Position numbers and translations under genes: made by a program
Assembly: GCA_005883445.1 (NCBI GenBank)
Contig: VAZL01000296.1
Coordinates: 1-16,951 of the forward strand
Direction: 5' to 3'
Origin: Alphaproteobacteria bacterium
GTDB lineage: Bacteria > Pseudomonadota > Alphaproteobacteria > Rhizobiales > Xanthobacteraceae
Length of the DNA stretch: 16,951 bases
Shown here: piece by piece, positions 1 through 6,345 of the stretch
Layout of the letters: every line of letters begins with the position of its first letter
How positions within the stretch are numbered: the first letter of the stretch is position 1
Notes under the pieces: model-generated
Told to the model about the DNA's origin: nothing
Databases searched by the model: none
What the model saw: only the letters and a program-made list of their open reading frames with translations

Positions 1-508
1 CCGCGAGCAAATCCTCGAAACGGCAATGTCCGCATGCGTTCTCGCCCGAGACGATCACGTGCAGCAGTTCGGTGCCCGATCCGATCAGCTTGACGAATTT
101 CGTAAACAGCGCCTCCGACACCACGAGGACCTTGGCACGGCTGTCGGCGAGCATGAAGCGGTAATCGTCCTCGTTCATCAGCGTATTGACCGGGATGGGC
201 ACCACGCCGGCCTTGATGGCCCCGAGAAATGCGGTGGGCCAGTCGATGGTATCGAGGAGCGCGAGCAGGATGCGCTCCTCGCGGCGGATTCCGAGCGAGC
301 GCAGCACGTGGCCGAAGCGATCCACGCGCTCGGCGAGCTGGCCGTAGGTCCAACTTCCGCGCGGATCGATATAGACCGGCTTGTTGGCGCGGCCGGCCTT
401 GAGGTTGCGCTCGATGATGTCGGCGGCGAAATTGTAGCTGCGCGGGATCGCGTCGATGGCGGCGCGCGCATCGATCGTCGGCGCGAGCTTCGCGGCGGCA
501 TCGGCCAT
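1..508 (-). CDS. AMP-dependent acyl-CoA ligase, benzoate-CoA ligase type (N-terminal part, cut by window edge)
   Basis: The minus strand reads openly from an ATG at 508 to the window edge, giving about 169 N-terminal residues of a protein that is normally a little over 500. The translation has the usual start of the benzoate-CoA ligase family: SYNFAADIIERNL near residue 25, a WTYGQLAERVDRFG segment, then ERILLALLDTIDWPTAFLGA and AGVVPIPVNTLM. Family members activate an aromatic or related acid to an acyl-AMP and then to the CoA thioester in the cytoplasm. The ATP-binding signature and substrate pocket lie outside the window, so the acid cannot be named. It diverges from the M24 gene across about 165 bp. 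The superfamily is firm; the benzoate-type assignment rests on overall resemblance. Confidence 0.82.
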   Translation of the reverse strand, partial: MADAAAKLAPTIDARAAIDAIPRSYNFAADIIERNLKAGRANKPVYIDPRGSWTYGQLAERVDRFGHVLRSLGIRREERILLALLDTIDWPTAFLGAIKAGVVPIPVNTLMNEDDYRFMLADSRAKVLVVSEALFTKFVKLIGSGTELLHVIVSGENACGHCRFEDLLA

Positions 509-605
509 GGCGCGCTTCCTCAAATCTCGTCGTCCGCCGCCAAGCGGCTTCTTCTCGGCCATGAATTATGCAAGCCGCCGATAACTGTCGCAATGAAAAG
601 CTTGC

Positions 606-611
606 TATAAT
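606..611 (+). promoter_or_regulatory. Possible -10 box for the M24 gene
   Basis: A perfect TATAAT lies about 60 bp before the M24 start, in the short divergent gap. The -35 region at about 583-588 (AACTGT) is a poor match, so this is only a candidate vegetative promoter. A Shine-Dalgarno AGGAGA at 660-665 follows, seven bases before the ATG. Confidence 0.35.
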
Positions 612-672
612 CGCGGGCCTGGGCGCCCGCCTGGCGCCGCCCCAAACACAAGAACGCGCAGGAGAGACTCCC

Positions 673-1965
673 ATGGACGAGACGGTCCGCAAGATCAGCG
701 CCGACGACATCAACCCGCGTTACAACTGGGCGCGCGCGCTGCCGGCGCTCGGCACCATGGGGGTCGACTTCGAGGAGCGGGTCGATTACCGCCGGCTGCA
801 CCGCTATCGGCTGAGCCGCGTCAAGCAAGCGCTGGAGAAATCCGAGCTCGGCGCGCTGCTCGTGTTCGACGTCAACAACATCCGCTACATCACCTCGACG
901 AAGATCGGCGAGTGGGAGCGCGACAAGCTCTGCCGCTGGGCGCTGCTCGCCCGCGACCGCGACCCCATCCTGTGGGATTTCGGCTCCGCCGCCGTGCACC
1001 ACAAGCTCTACACCCCCTGGCTCAAGCCGGAGGACTGCAAAGCCGGCCTCATCGGTCTGCGTGGCACCGTCAACCCGGCGTTCGGACTGATGGAGCGCCA
1101 CGCTAGGGAGATTGCTTCGCTGCTCAAGGAGGCCGGCGTCCACAAAATGCCGGTCGGCGTCGATATCATCGAGCCGCCGATGATGTTCGAGCTTGAGAAG
1201 GCCGGCCTCAAGATCAAGGATGGCCAGCAGGTGATGCTGGAGGCGCGCGAGCTCAAGAACATCGACGAGATCGCCCTGCTCAACCGCGCCGCCGCGATGG
1301 TCGACGGCGCCTACCATCTCATCAGTGAAGAGCTCAAACCGGGGGTGCGCGAGAACGACATCGTCGCGAAGGTCAACGAATTCCTCTACCGCCACGGCTC
1401 CGACGACGTGGAAGCGATCAATGCGATCTCGGGCGAGCGCTGCAATCCGCATCCGCACAATTTCACCGACCGCATGCTGCGCCCGGGCGACCAGGCGTTC
1501 TTCGACATCCTGCAATCGTTCATGGGCTACCGCACCTGCTACTACCGCACCTTCAACGTCGGGCGGGCGACGCCGGTGCAGCACGACGCTTACAAGAAGG
1601 CGCGCGATTGGCTCGACAAAGCGATCGCCCTGATCAAGCCGGGGGTCACGACCGATCAGATCTGCAAGGTGTGGCCCAAGGCGCCGGACTTCGGCTTCCC
1701 GGACGAGATGTCGGCCTTCGGCCTGCAATTCGGGCACGGGCTCGGACTTGCGCTGCACGAGCGGCCGATCATTTCACGCGTGGTCTCGCTCGACCATCCG
1801 ACCGAGATCAAGGAGGGCATGGTGTTCGCGCTCGAGACCTATTGCCCGGCGGGCGACGGCTACTCCGCCGCCCGCATCGAAGAGGAGGTCGTGGTGACCG
1901 ACAAGGGTTGCCACGTGATCACGCTGTTCCCGGCCGAGGAGCTGCCCATCAGCCATCGGTATTGA
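673..1965 (+). CDS. M24 (pita-bread fold) metallopeptidase-like protein, DddP-related, with altered metal site
   Basis: A 430-residue protein. The ATG at 673 is preferred over an upstream in-frame ATG at 568 because AGGAGA lies seven bases before it and the divergent promoter region lies upstream. The N-terminal creatinase-like domain has LLVFDVNNIRYITS near residues 63-75. The C-terminal M24 domain spans about residues 200-415. Canonical M24 metal ligands are Asp, Asp, His, Glu, Glu. Here Asp278 (FFDIL), His355 (FGHGLG), Glu388 (ALETY) and Glu403 (RIEEEV) are present, but the second Asp, expected 11 residues after the first, is Cys289 within GYRTCYYRTF. The overall sequence resembles the DMSP lyase DddP and Xaa-Pro peptidase relatives. 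Peptidase, lyase or another activity cannot be decided. It diverges from an aromatic acyl-CoA ligase, which may hint at a catabolic role (inference). Confidence 0.85.
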   Translation: MDETVRKISADDINPRYNWARALPALGTMGVDFEERVDYRRLHRYRLSRVKQALEKSELGALLVFDVNNIRYITSTKIGEWERDKLCRWALLARDRDPILWDFGSAAVHHKLYTPWLKPEDCKAGLIGLRGTVNPAFGLMERHAREIASLLKEAGVHKMPVGVDIIEPPMMFELEKAGLKIKDGQQVMLEARELKNIDEIALLNRAAAMVDGAYHLISEELKPGVRENDIVAKVNEFLYRHGSDDVEAINAISGERCNPHPHNFTDRMLRPGDQAFFDILQSFMGYRTCYYRTFNVGRATPVQHDAYKKARDWLDKAIALIKPGVTTDQICKVWPKAPDFGFPDEMSAFGLQFGHGLGLALHERPIISRVVSLDHPTEIKEGMVFALETYCPAGDGYSAARIEEEVVVTDKGCHVITLFPAEELPISHRY

Positions 1966-2085
1966 ACTTCCAGCTGCGCAGTCCCCCGGTCTCGTAAACT
2001 TTCCCCGCAGCATGCCAGCGCTGCTTGCCATGCTCGTTGGATTGACGGTAGATACCGGCGCAGAACATCAACTGGAGGGTCGATA

Positions 2086-2370
2086 ATGGAAATTCGTATC
2101 GCACAAGCGAAGCTCTGGCCGATCATGGCCGCCGCAGCGCTCCCTACCGCGCTCCTGGGCCTCGCGCTCACGTTCGCGTCTGGGCCCGCCGCGGCGCAGC
2201 AGTGGACGCCGGAGCAACGCGCGGCCTGCGAACCGGATGCGATGCGGCTCTGCCAACAATACATCCCGGACATCGACCGTGTCAGGGCGTGCATGGCCCA
2301 TTACCGTCGCTATCTCAGCCCCGCCTGCCGTGCCTTGTTCGAGGGCGGCGCGAAGAAGCGACGCTCCTGA
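2086..2370 (+). CDS. Small secreted Cys-rich protein
   Basis: A 94-residue protein with GGAGGG at 2074-2079, six bases before the ATG. Residues 1 to about 38 form an export signal: a basic start, a hydrophobic Ala/Leu core and an AAAQQ cleavage region. The mature part, about 55 residues, has four cysteines at 48, 56, 69 and 81 in the pattern C-x7-C-x12-C-x11-C, with CEPDAMRLC and IPDIDRVRACM. This resembles the cysteine-rich repeat seen in small periplasmic proteins of Bradyrhizobium relatives. Two disulphides in the periplasm are likely (inference). No function is known to me. The tail KKRRS is basic. It stands alone, with no close operon partner. Confidence 0.75.
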   Translation: MEIRIAQAKLWPIMAAAALPTALLGLALTFASGPAAAQQWTPEQRAACEPDAMRLCQQYIPDIDRVRACMAHYRRYLSPACRALFEGGAKKRRS

Positions 2371-2683
2371 GCGGCAGCCGAGTCGCGCGCTCTCCCCCTG
2401 AACCCACACTTCCCTCAGCCAGATCACGTCCCGCTGCCCGCGTCAGCGGTCTCGTCACGGCAATGCGAATGCTCGACAGAGCGATGCATCCGCCGACGTG
2501 AGCGCGGGCACGATTCTTCTTTTCGCGGTTTCCAGTGTCGACGCCAGATGAGGGCCGCAACGCTGCTGCCAGTTGCGCCGCACGCCGCGCGAGAAACCGG
2601 CGTCGGGCGATAGGTTCGAACCGTAGATGCTGGTAACATCGGCTCGCGCTCTCGCGAGCGAGCGCGAGCCTGCGGAGGATGCC
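2371..2683. other. Intergenic stretch before the dodecin gene
   Basis: No credible gene is seen in these 313 bases. The open frames on the minus strand here run antisense through the dodecin gene or have no family resemblance. The one clear structure is the strong inverted repeat at 2641-2670 just before the dodecin Shine-Dalgarno. Confidence 0.5.
2641..2670 (+). promoter_or_regulatory. Perfect 11-bp stem-loop in the dodecin leader
   Basis: GGCTCGCGCTC at 2641-2651 pairs exactly with GAGCGCGAGCC at 2660-2670 around an 8-base loop that itself contains the palindrome TCGCGA. The stem ends two bases before the CGGAGGA ribosome binding site at 2673-2679. No T tract follows, so it is not a plain terminator. 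As RNA it would be very stable and could hinder or gate ribosome access; as DNA it could be an operator. The pairing is seen directly; the role is inferred. Confidence 0.5.
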
Positions 2684-2905
2684 ATGGCGAAGAAGCAAAC
2701 GGATGGGGTCTACAAGATCGTCGAGGTCGTCGGTGTCAGCGACAAATCGTGGGAGGAGGCGGGCCGTAACGCGGTGGAAACAGCAGCCGGCTCGCTGCGT
2801 GACCTGCGCGTGGCCGAAGTGACGCAAATGGACATGAAGGTGGAAGACGGCAAGGTCGCCGCATTCCGCACCCGCGTGTCGCTCTCGTTCAAATACGAAG
2901 CTTAA
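2684..2905 (+). CDS. Dodecin family protein, lacking the flavin-stacking Trp
   Basis: A 73-residue protein. The ATG at 2684 follows CGGAGGA with good spacing, so the upstream in-frame ATG at 2627 is rejected. The sequence fits the dodecin fold of one helix against a three-stranded sheet: VYKIVEVVGVSDKSWEEAGRNAVETA, then LRDLRVAEVTQMDMKVEDGKV, then FRTRVSLSFKY. Dodecins form hollow 12-subunit shells that store flavins or CoA in the cytoplasm. Flavin-binding members have Trp in the LRxxRWxEV position; here it is Val43. That pattern resembles the Mycobacterium tuberculosis Rv0379 type, described as a calcium dodecin. Ligand binding is therefore uncertain. Family membership is firm. Confidence 0.9.
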   Translation: MAKKQTDGVYKIVEVVGVSDKSWEEAGRNAVETAAGSLRDLRVAEVTQMDMKVEDGKVAAFRTRVSLSFKYEA

Positions 2906-3299
2906 GAGGGCTTCGCAGGCTTGTCGGGGGCGCCCGGATAGAGCGGCGGACTATCGTTCTGCGCGAACCGGTTCGTCACCTCTCCTCGTGGTTGCGACAC
3001 CGCTGCTTGAAGTTAGAGAGGACAACGGGGTCGCGGCGCTGCTCTGCCCCTTCGAGGTGCGCTCGGGTCCACGGATCGTGCCTCCCGACCAACCCCCTGA
3101 ATTCATGACAGATGTCGGGGGCGCGAGCCGCGGGCCGTTACCGCGCCATACACGTTAACCTATTGGAATCACGTGTTTTCAAGGTTTCGTGAAGGGCCTT
3201 GGGGACGATCCGAAGAATCCTACTTTTCCGGTGGAAGCCCATGAACCTCCCGTCGCCCCGCCGCGACCAATGACGGGGAGATGTTGGGGGGAGCGTGTG
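2906..3299. other. Intergenic stretch between dodecin and the small membrane protein
   Basis: No convincing gene is seen in these 394 bases. Visible signals are an inverted repeat ACACGT/ACGTGT at 3150-3155 and 3171-3176 with a 15-base spacer, a TTAA at 3155-3158, and two GANTC sites (3166-3170 and 3215-3219), which is the CcrM methylation sequence of alphaproteobacteria. This part may hold the promoter of the 3300 gene, but no clean -35/-10 pair stands out. Confidence 0.35.
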
Positions 3300-3506
3300 A
3301 TGAACAATTTCTCGATGTTTACCGCAGATCGCATGACCCACCTGAAGGTGGTGGCCGTGGCGCTTGTCTGCGCGACGCTGGTCGCCGGCCTTGGGGTTGC
3401 CGCGCGCGTCGCCGACGGCTCGACCGACGGACGGTTGGAGGCCACCGTGATCAAGGCCGGCAAGCCGGTGACCGCTTCGACGAGCGAGTCCCGCACCATC
3501 CGCTGA
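3300..3506 (+). CDS. Small single-pass membrane protein, unknown function
   Basis: A 68-residue protein. The ATG at 3300 follows a G-rich GGGGGGAG ribosome binding region. An earlier in-frame ATG at 3189 has no such site and adds an unlikely Pro/Arg-rich leader. After about 15 polar residues (NNFSMFTADRMTHLK) comes one hydrophobic segment, VVAVALVCATLVAGLGVAARV, at about residues 16-36. A short polar tail with VIKAGKPVTAS follows. It could be a membrane anchor or an uncleaved export signal. It resembles small hypothetical proteins common in Bradyrhizobium relatives, but no function is known to me. A strong terminator directly follows, which supports it as an expressed, single-gene unit. Confidence 0.6.
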   Translation: MNNFSMFTADRMTHLKVVAVALVCATLVAGLGVAARVADGSTDGRLEATVIKAGKPVTASTSESRTIR

Positions 3507-3536
3507 CAGTTTACGTTTTCTCAACCCCCGTACTCT

Positions 3537-3562
3537 GCGCGCCTTCGGGCGCGCTTTCTTTT
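3537..3562 (+). terminator. Rho-independent terminator with TTCG loop
   Basis: GCGCGCC (3537-3543) pairs perfectly with GGCGCGC (3548-3554) around a TTCG tetraloop and is followed by TTTCTTTT. It ends the small membrane protein gene at 3506. The minus strand lacks a T tract, so it acts in the plus direction only. Confidence 0.85.
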
Positions 3563-3654
3563 GGGCTGCCGGGACGCGCAGCGCGGACCCGGCTCCGGTG
3601 TGGCACTCGGGACACGCTCGGGAAAAATTTCCGACACCGAGGCCGCGGCACCGC

Positions 3655-4725
3655 TCATTCGTCAAACTGGGACTCCGGGGGCGCGGGCCTGCGCGGCGCC
3701 GCGGCCGAGGGAAGCGGAACGCCAATCTGGCGCATCAGCTCGACCGGCTGCAGCATCGGGGGCACGCGTTCGGGAGCGAACGTCCAGGCGGCGAGCAGCG
3801 CGGCCACGGCTGCGACCACGAGCGTCATCAGGATCGCGAATGCTCGCCACCGTCTCATCCGCCGGTGCACCGCTGCCGTCGCCGGCGCGATCACCGGGAT
3901 CCGCGCCTCGCTCGGCGCTTCAAGCGCAGCAGCGGCGGGTGGCACGACGGGCGCAGGCGAGACGGGCTCGACGGCGGGCGTCTGCGCCGGCGTCGCATCC
4001 GGCCTCGGAGCGGCCGCTACCTCTGGGATCGGCAGCGACGTCGCTTCTGAAGCTGGCGCGGCCGTCGCCTCTGACGCTGGCGCCGAGGTCGCTTCTGAAG
4101 CTGGCGCCGAGGTCGCTTCCGAAGCTGGCGCGGCTGTCACTTCTGCGGCTGTCACTTCTAAAGCTGGTGCGGGCGTCACTTCCGAAGCCGGTGCGGGCGT
4201 CACTTCCGAAGCTGGCACGGGCGTCGCTTCCGAAGCTGGCGCGGGCCTGACTTCCGAAGCTGGCGCGGGCGTCGCCTCTGAAGCTGGCACGGGCGTCGCT
4301 TCTGAAGCTGGCATCTGGTTCCCCTCCGGCAGCGGCGCCGGAGCCGGCTCCGTGGCCCTTGCCGAGTTCGCTTCTGAAGTTAGCGTTGTTGCCGCTTGCG
4401 ATATCGCGGCTTCGATCGCATCGAGGCTTGGTGGTTCGCTCGTTGTCGGGGCGAGCCCGGGCGGCGGGACTTCCGGTGCTGGTGGTTGCATCTTCTGTCG
4501 GGCCTCGGGCACTTTGGCCTTGATGCGCGCCCAAATTGCGGCCTCCGGCTCGACCGGCTCGACCATGAGGTGCAGTTCGCCGAACCGGTGCTCCCACAGC
4601 TCCACTTTGGCGGCGAATGCTTCGTCCGCGTCCAACAAGGTGCGCGCCTGCATGCGCTCCTCGAAGTCGAGCGTGCCGAGGACGTATTCGGCAGCAAGCG
4701 CGTCCGTGTAGTCGAGTTCGCTCAT
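3655..4725 (-). CDS. RskA-like anti-sigma factor with a long Pro/Ala repeat linker
   Basis: A 356-residue protein. The start at 4725 overlaps the sigma gene stop as ATGA, the usual form of translational coupling; a start 12 bases upstream is possible. Residues 1-75 form the cytoplasmic sigma-binding domain of the SigK/RskA type: DALAAEYVLGTLDFEER, then VELWEHRFGELH, then PEAAIWARIKAKVP. Residues of about 80-270 are low in complexity, with 8-residue repeats of the type PASEATPA. One membrane helix follows at about 291-312 (AFAILMTLVVAAVAALLAAW). Only about 44 residues remain after it, rich in Pro and Ala, so the usual RskA periplasmic sensor domain is missing or replaced. The expected role is to hold the coupled ECF sigma factor at the membrane. 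The plus strand of the repeat is also open, but only as a shadow. Confidence 0.85.
   Translation of the reverse strand: MSELDYTDALAAEYVLGTLDFEERMQARTLLDADEAFAAKVELWEHRFGELHLMVEPVEPEAAIWARIKAKVPEARQKMQPPAPEVPPPGLAPTTSEPPSLDAIEAAISQAATTLTSEANSARATEPAPAPLPEGNQMPASEATPVPASEATPAPASEVRPAPASEATPVPASEVTPAPASEVTPAPALEVTAAEVTAAPASEATSAPASEATSAPASEATAAPASEATSLPIPEVAAAPRPDATPAQTPAVEPVSPAPVVPPAAAALEAPSEARIPVIAPATAAVHRRMRRWRAFAILMTLVVAAVAALLAAWTFAPERVPPMLQPVELMRQIGVPLPSAAAPRRPAPPESQFDE
4046..4318 (-). repeat. 24-bp coding tandem repeat (about 11 full units)
   Basis: On the plus strand the unit begins TCTGAAGCTGGCGC and ends in GTCGCT or GTCACT. Full units start at 4046, 4070, 4094, 4118, 4157, 4181, 4205, 4229, 4253 and 4277, with a shortened 15-bp unit at 4142-4156 and a partial unit at 4301-4318. 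Each unit codes for eight residues of the type PASEATPA (about residues 136-227 of the anti-sigma factor). Every unit length is a multiple of three, so copy-number change keeps the frame. Confidence 0.9.
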
Positions 4726-5270
4726 GACTTGAGACACCGCTCGATCTCGAGCAGGCTGCGCCGCAGCGACGCCCTGAGCAGATCGACCGGCATGTCGAGC
4801 TTGGCCGAGAGCTGGTCGCGACTGAAAGCGCCGTAATAGGCAAGCAGCAGCATGCGTTGGCGGTCCGGCTCGAGCCGACCGATGCAGCTCAGCAGCCGTT
4901 TGAGATCGTCGGTCAGCTCGTGGCGAGGCACGCTGCCGGGGCCTTCGTCCTCATCGATGATTTCCGGCTCGTCGCTCGCGACCGGCTGCGGTTTCCGCGC
5001 CGCATCGATCGCCAACCGCCGGGCGATCGCAACCATCCAGGCGAGCGGCGTCGAATGGGTGGGATCGAACTCGCCGGCCTCGAGCCAGACCTGCAGATAC
5101 GCCTCCTCCATGACGTCGGCGGCGAGGTCGTGACGCCGCAGAATACGCAGCACCACGCCATAGAGCTTGGCGCAAGTCGCCCCATAGAGCCGCTCGAACG
5201 CGACCGCGTCACCCTTGGCGACGGCCGCGAGCAGCCATGTGATTTCAACCGGCGTCGACATCGTGGGCAA
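4722..5270 (-). CDS. ECF (SigK-like) RNA polymerase sigma factor
   Basis: About 180 residues. Region 2 runs over residues 10-85: WLLAAVAKGDAVAFERLYG, then LYGVVLRILRRHDLAADVMEEAYLQVW, with AWMVAIARRLAIDAARK at its end. An acidic linker rich in Asp and Glu follows. Region 4 spans about 125-180: LEPDRQRMLLLAYYGAFSRDQLSAKLDMPVDLLRASLRRSL. It lacks a long C-terminal extension. Two starts are possible. A TTG at 5270 has AGGA at a good distance; an ATG at 5261 does not, but begins as many relatives do. The stop overlaps the anti-sigma start, so the pair is made together. It should direct polymerase to a stress regulon once released by the membrane-bound anti-sigma factor. The regulon and signal cannot be read here. 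Confidence 0.88.
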   Translation of the reverse strand: MPTMSTPVEITWLLAAVAKGDAVAFERLYGATCAKLYGVVLRILRRHDLAADVMEEAYLQVWLEAGEFDPTHSTPLAWMVAIARRLAIDAARKPQPVASDEPEIIDEDEGPGSVPRHELTDDLKRLLSCIGRLEPDRQRMLLLAYYGAFSRDQLSAKLDMPVDLLRASLRRSLLEIERCLKS

Positions 5271-5479
5271 AAGCTACTTCCTGCTGGGCCCGCCGTTCAA
5301 GCTTGCGCAGGCGGCGACACCTTCGTGCATCGCTGGTCCAGCGGCGGCCGCCGTGGAACCTACGCCAGGCGACGGGCTCAAGCTCATCTGCGGTCATCAG
5401 CCAAGCGCGCTCAAGGCGCTGATTATGGCCGCCGAAGCCGCCGCCCGTCGAGACGGGTATCGCCGGAACGCATGACCGC

Positions 5480-5505
5480 AAGCGACGGCCGCGGCGGACG
5501 GTTCC
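5480..5505 (-). promoter_or_regulatory. Weak ECF-type promoter candidate upstream of the sigma gene
   Basis: On the minus strand GGAAC (5505-5501) is followed after 16 bases by CGCTT (5484-5480). This is close to the GGAAC-N16/17-CGTT pattern of alphaproteobacterial general-stress sigma factors but has one mismatch in the -10 part and lies over 200 bp from the sigma start. It is offered as a candidate only. Confidence 0.2.
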
Positions 5506-5562
5506 ACTGCGGCCCGATCACACTCGAGCCGGCGTTGCCACGCTGGGCTGGGGCTGACGCGG

Positions 5563-5970
5563 TTACGCGCTCGCGCTGTTGCGCATCATGCCGACGGCGT
5601 CGAGCTCGGCCTGCTCGTCGTCCTCCGCACGTTCCCGCATCTGGTCGCGCTCGCCGAGCAACTCGACCTTCCTCATCTCCTCGAAGGCCTCGCCGAGCGC
5701 CGCCTTGGCGTCTTCGAGCTGGGCTTTGAGGTCGTCGGCTGAGCGCCTGAGGTTGTCGCGCCGCTGTATCGCCGCCTTGGCGTAGGTCGGATAGGCGAAA
5801 TGACCGGGATCGTGAATCCCGGAGCGATCCTGCTCGATCTTGATGTCGCGCTCGAGATCGCCTCTGATGCGCTCGAACTCGCTGATCATGCCTTCGATCT
5901 GGGCGACCCTGCGGCGCCTCTCCTCGACCTGAAACTTCTTCAGGCGAATGAGTGTTTCGCGTGACTTCAT
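5563..5970 (-). CDS. fliJ: FliJ-like flagellar export coiled-coil protein
   Basis: A 135-residue, almost wholly helical and charged protein that begins MKSRETLIRLKKFQVEERRR at an ATG at 5970. A GGGGGA element lies about 10 bases upstream; longer in-frame extensions are Arg/Gly-rich, lie in the ctrA control region and are rejected. The heptad-like pattern through QIEGMISEFERIRGDLERD and AAIQRRDNLRRSADDLKAQL matches the FliJ family found beside ctrA in Bradyrhizobium relatives. FliJ is the central stalk of the flagellar type III export ATPase and works with FliI. No fliI is seen on either side here, which is odd. The acidic tail contains ERAEDDEQAELDAVG. A GACTC site lies at 5972-5976, just before the start. 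Confidence 0.75.
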   Translation of the reverse strand: MKSRETLIRLKKFQVEERRRRVAQIEGMISEFERIRGDLERDIKIEQDRSGIHDPGHFAYPTYAKAAIQRRDNLRRSADDLKAQLEDAKAALGEAFEEMRKVELLGERDQMRERAEDDEQAELDAVGMMRNSASA

Positions 5971-6229
5971 CGACTCGTGCTCCCCCGAAGCCCCGGCACC
6001 GGGACACCGCATCGAACAGACGCGGCCCCTCCCCCTTGGGCCGACCGACCCAAGCCAGCGCGCAGTGTGGCGGGACAACGTTAGTTTTCGGTTTCCGCAA
6101 CGCGTTGATATCCTTGCCCAAGACTGGTCGCCGCTGCCTTTACCTTTGCCGAGCAGCCCCCGATCCGGGACGGGCTTCCGGCCGCCACGTCGCCGCCGAC
6201 GCGGCCGCATGCGCATCTCACATCGGTTC

Positions 6230-6244
6230 TTAACTTCGTGTTTA
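6230..6244 (+). promoter_or_regulatory. CtrA box candidate, TTAA-N7-TTTA
   Basis: TTAA at 6230-6233 and TTTA at 6241-6244 are separated by seven bases, one mismatch from the CtrA operator TTAA-N7-TTAA. It is placed to serve either ctrA autoregulation or fliJ. The later pair TTAA 6458 and TTAA 6472 has a 10-base gap and does not fit the consensus. Confidence 0.45.
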
Positions 6245-6317
6245 CCCGCGTCGTTAATCATTAGGTCACCGTTGTGGGACGTCAGGGGGCCCGTCGTCCG
6301 GCCGGGACGGAGGGGCA

Positions 6318-6345
6318 GAATCTCTGAATCGATTACAGCCGACTC
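6318..6345. promoter_or_regulatory. Three GANTC (CcrM) sites in 28 bp before ctrA
   Basis: GAATC at 6318-6322, GAATC at 6326-6330 and GACTC at 6341-6345 lie about 220-250 bp before the ctrA start. GANTC is the target of the cell-cycle adenine methyltransferase CcrM, and methylation state at a GANTC site controls ctrA P1 in Caulobacter. Such dense spacing would not be expected by chance in GC-rich DNA. Confidence 0.55.

Noticed and set aside
520..1758. 412-residue minus-strand open frame
   Set aside because: It is antisense to the M24 gene, whose frame shows clear family motifs; the minus frame is rich in Arg, Asp and Val with no recognisable domain.
3138..3725. 195-residue minus-strand open frame
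   Set aside because: It runs through the terminator and the small membrane protein gene and has only low-complexity Arg-rich sequence.
3281..4711. 476-residue plus-strand open frame of Ala/Gly/Ser repeats
   Set aside because: It mirrors the 24-bp repeat of the anti-sigma gene, crosses the terminator at 3537-3562 and has no domain; the minus frame has the sigma-binding domain and ATGA coupling.
5245..5481. 78-residue minus-strand open frame just before the sigma gene
   Set aside because: It overlaps the sigma start, lacks a good ribosome site and shows no family resemblance. A leader peptide cannot be ruled out.
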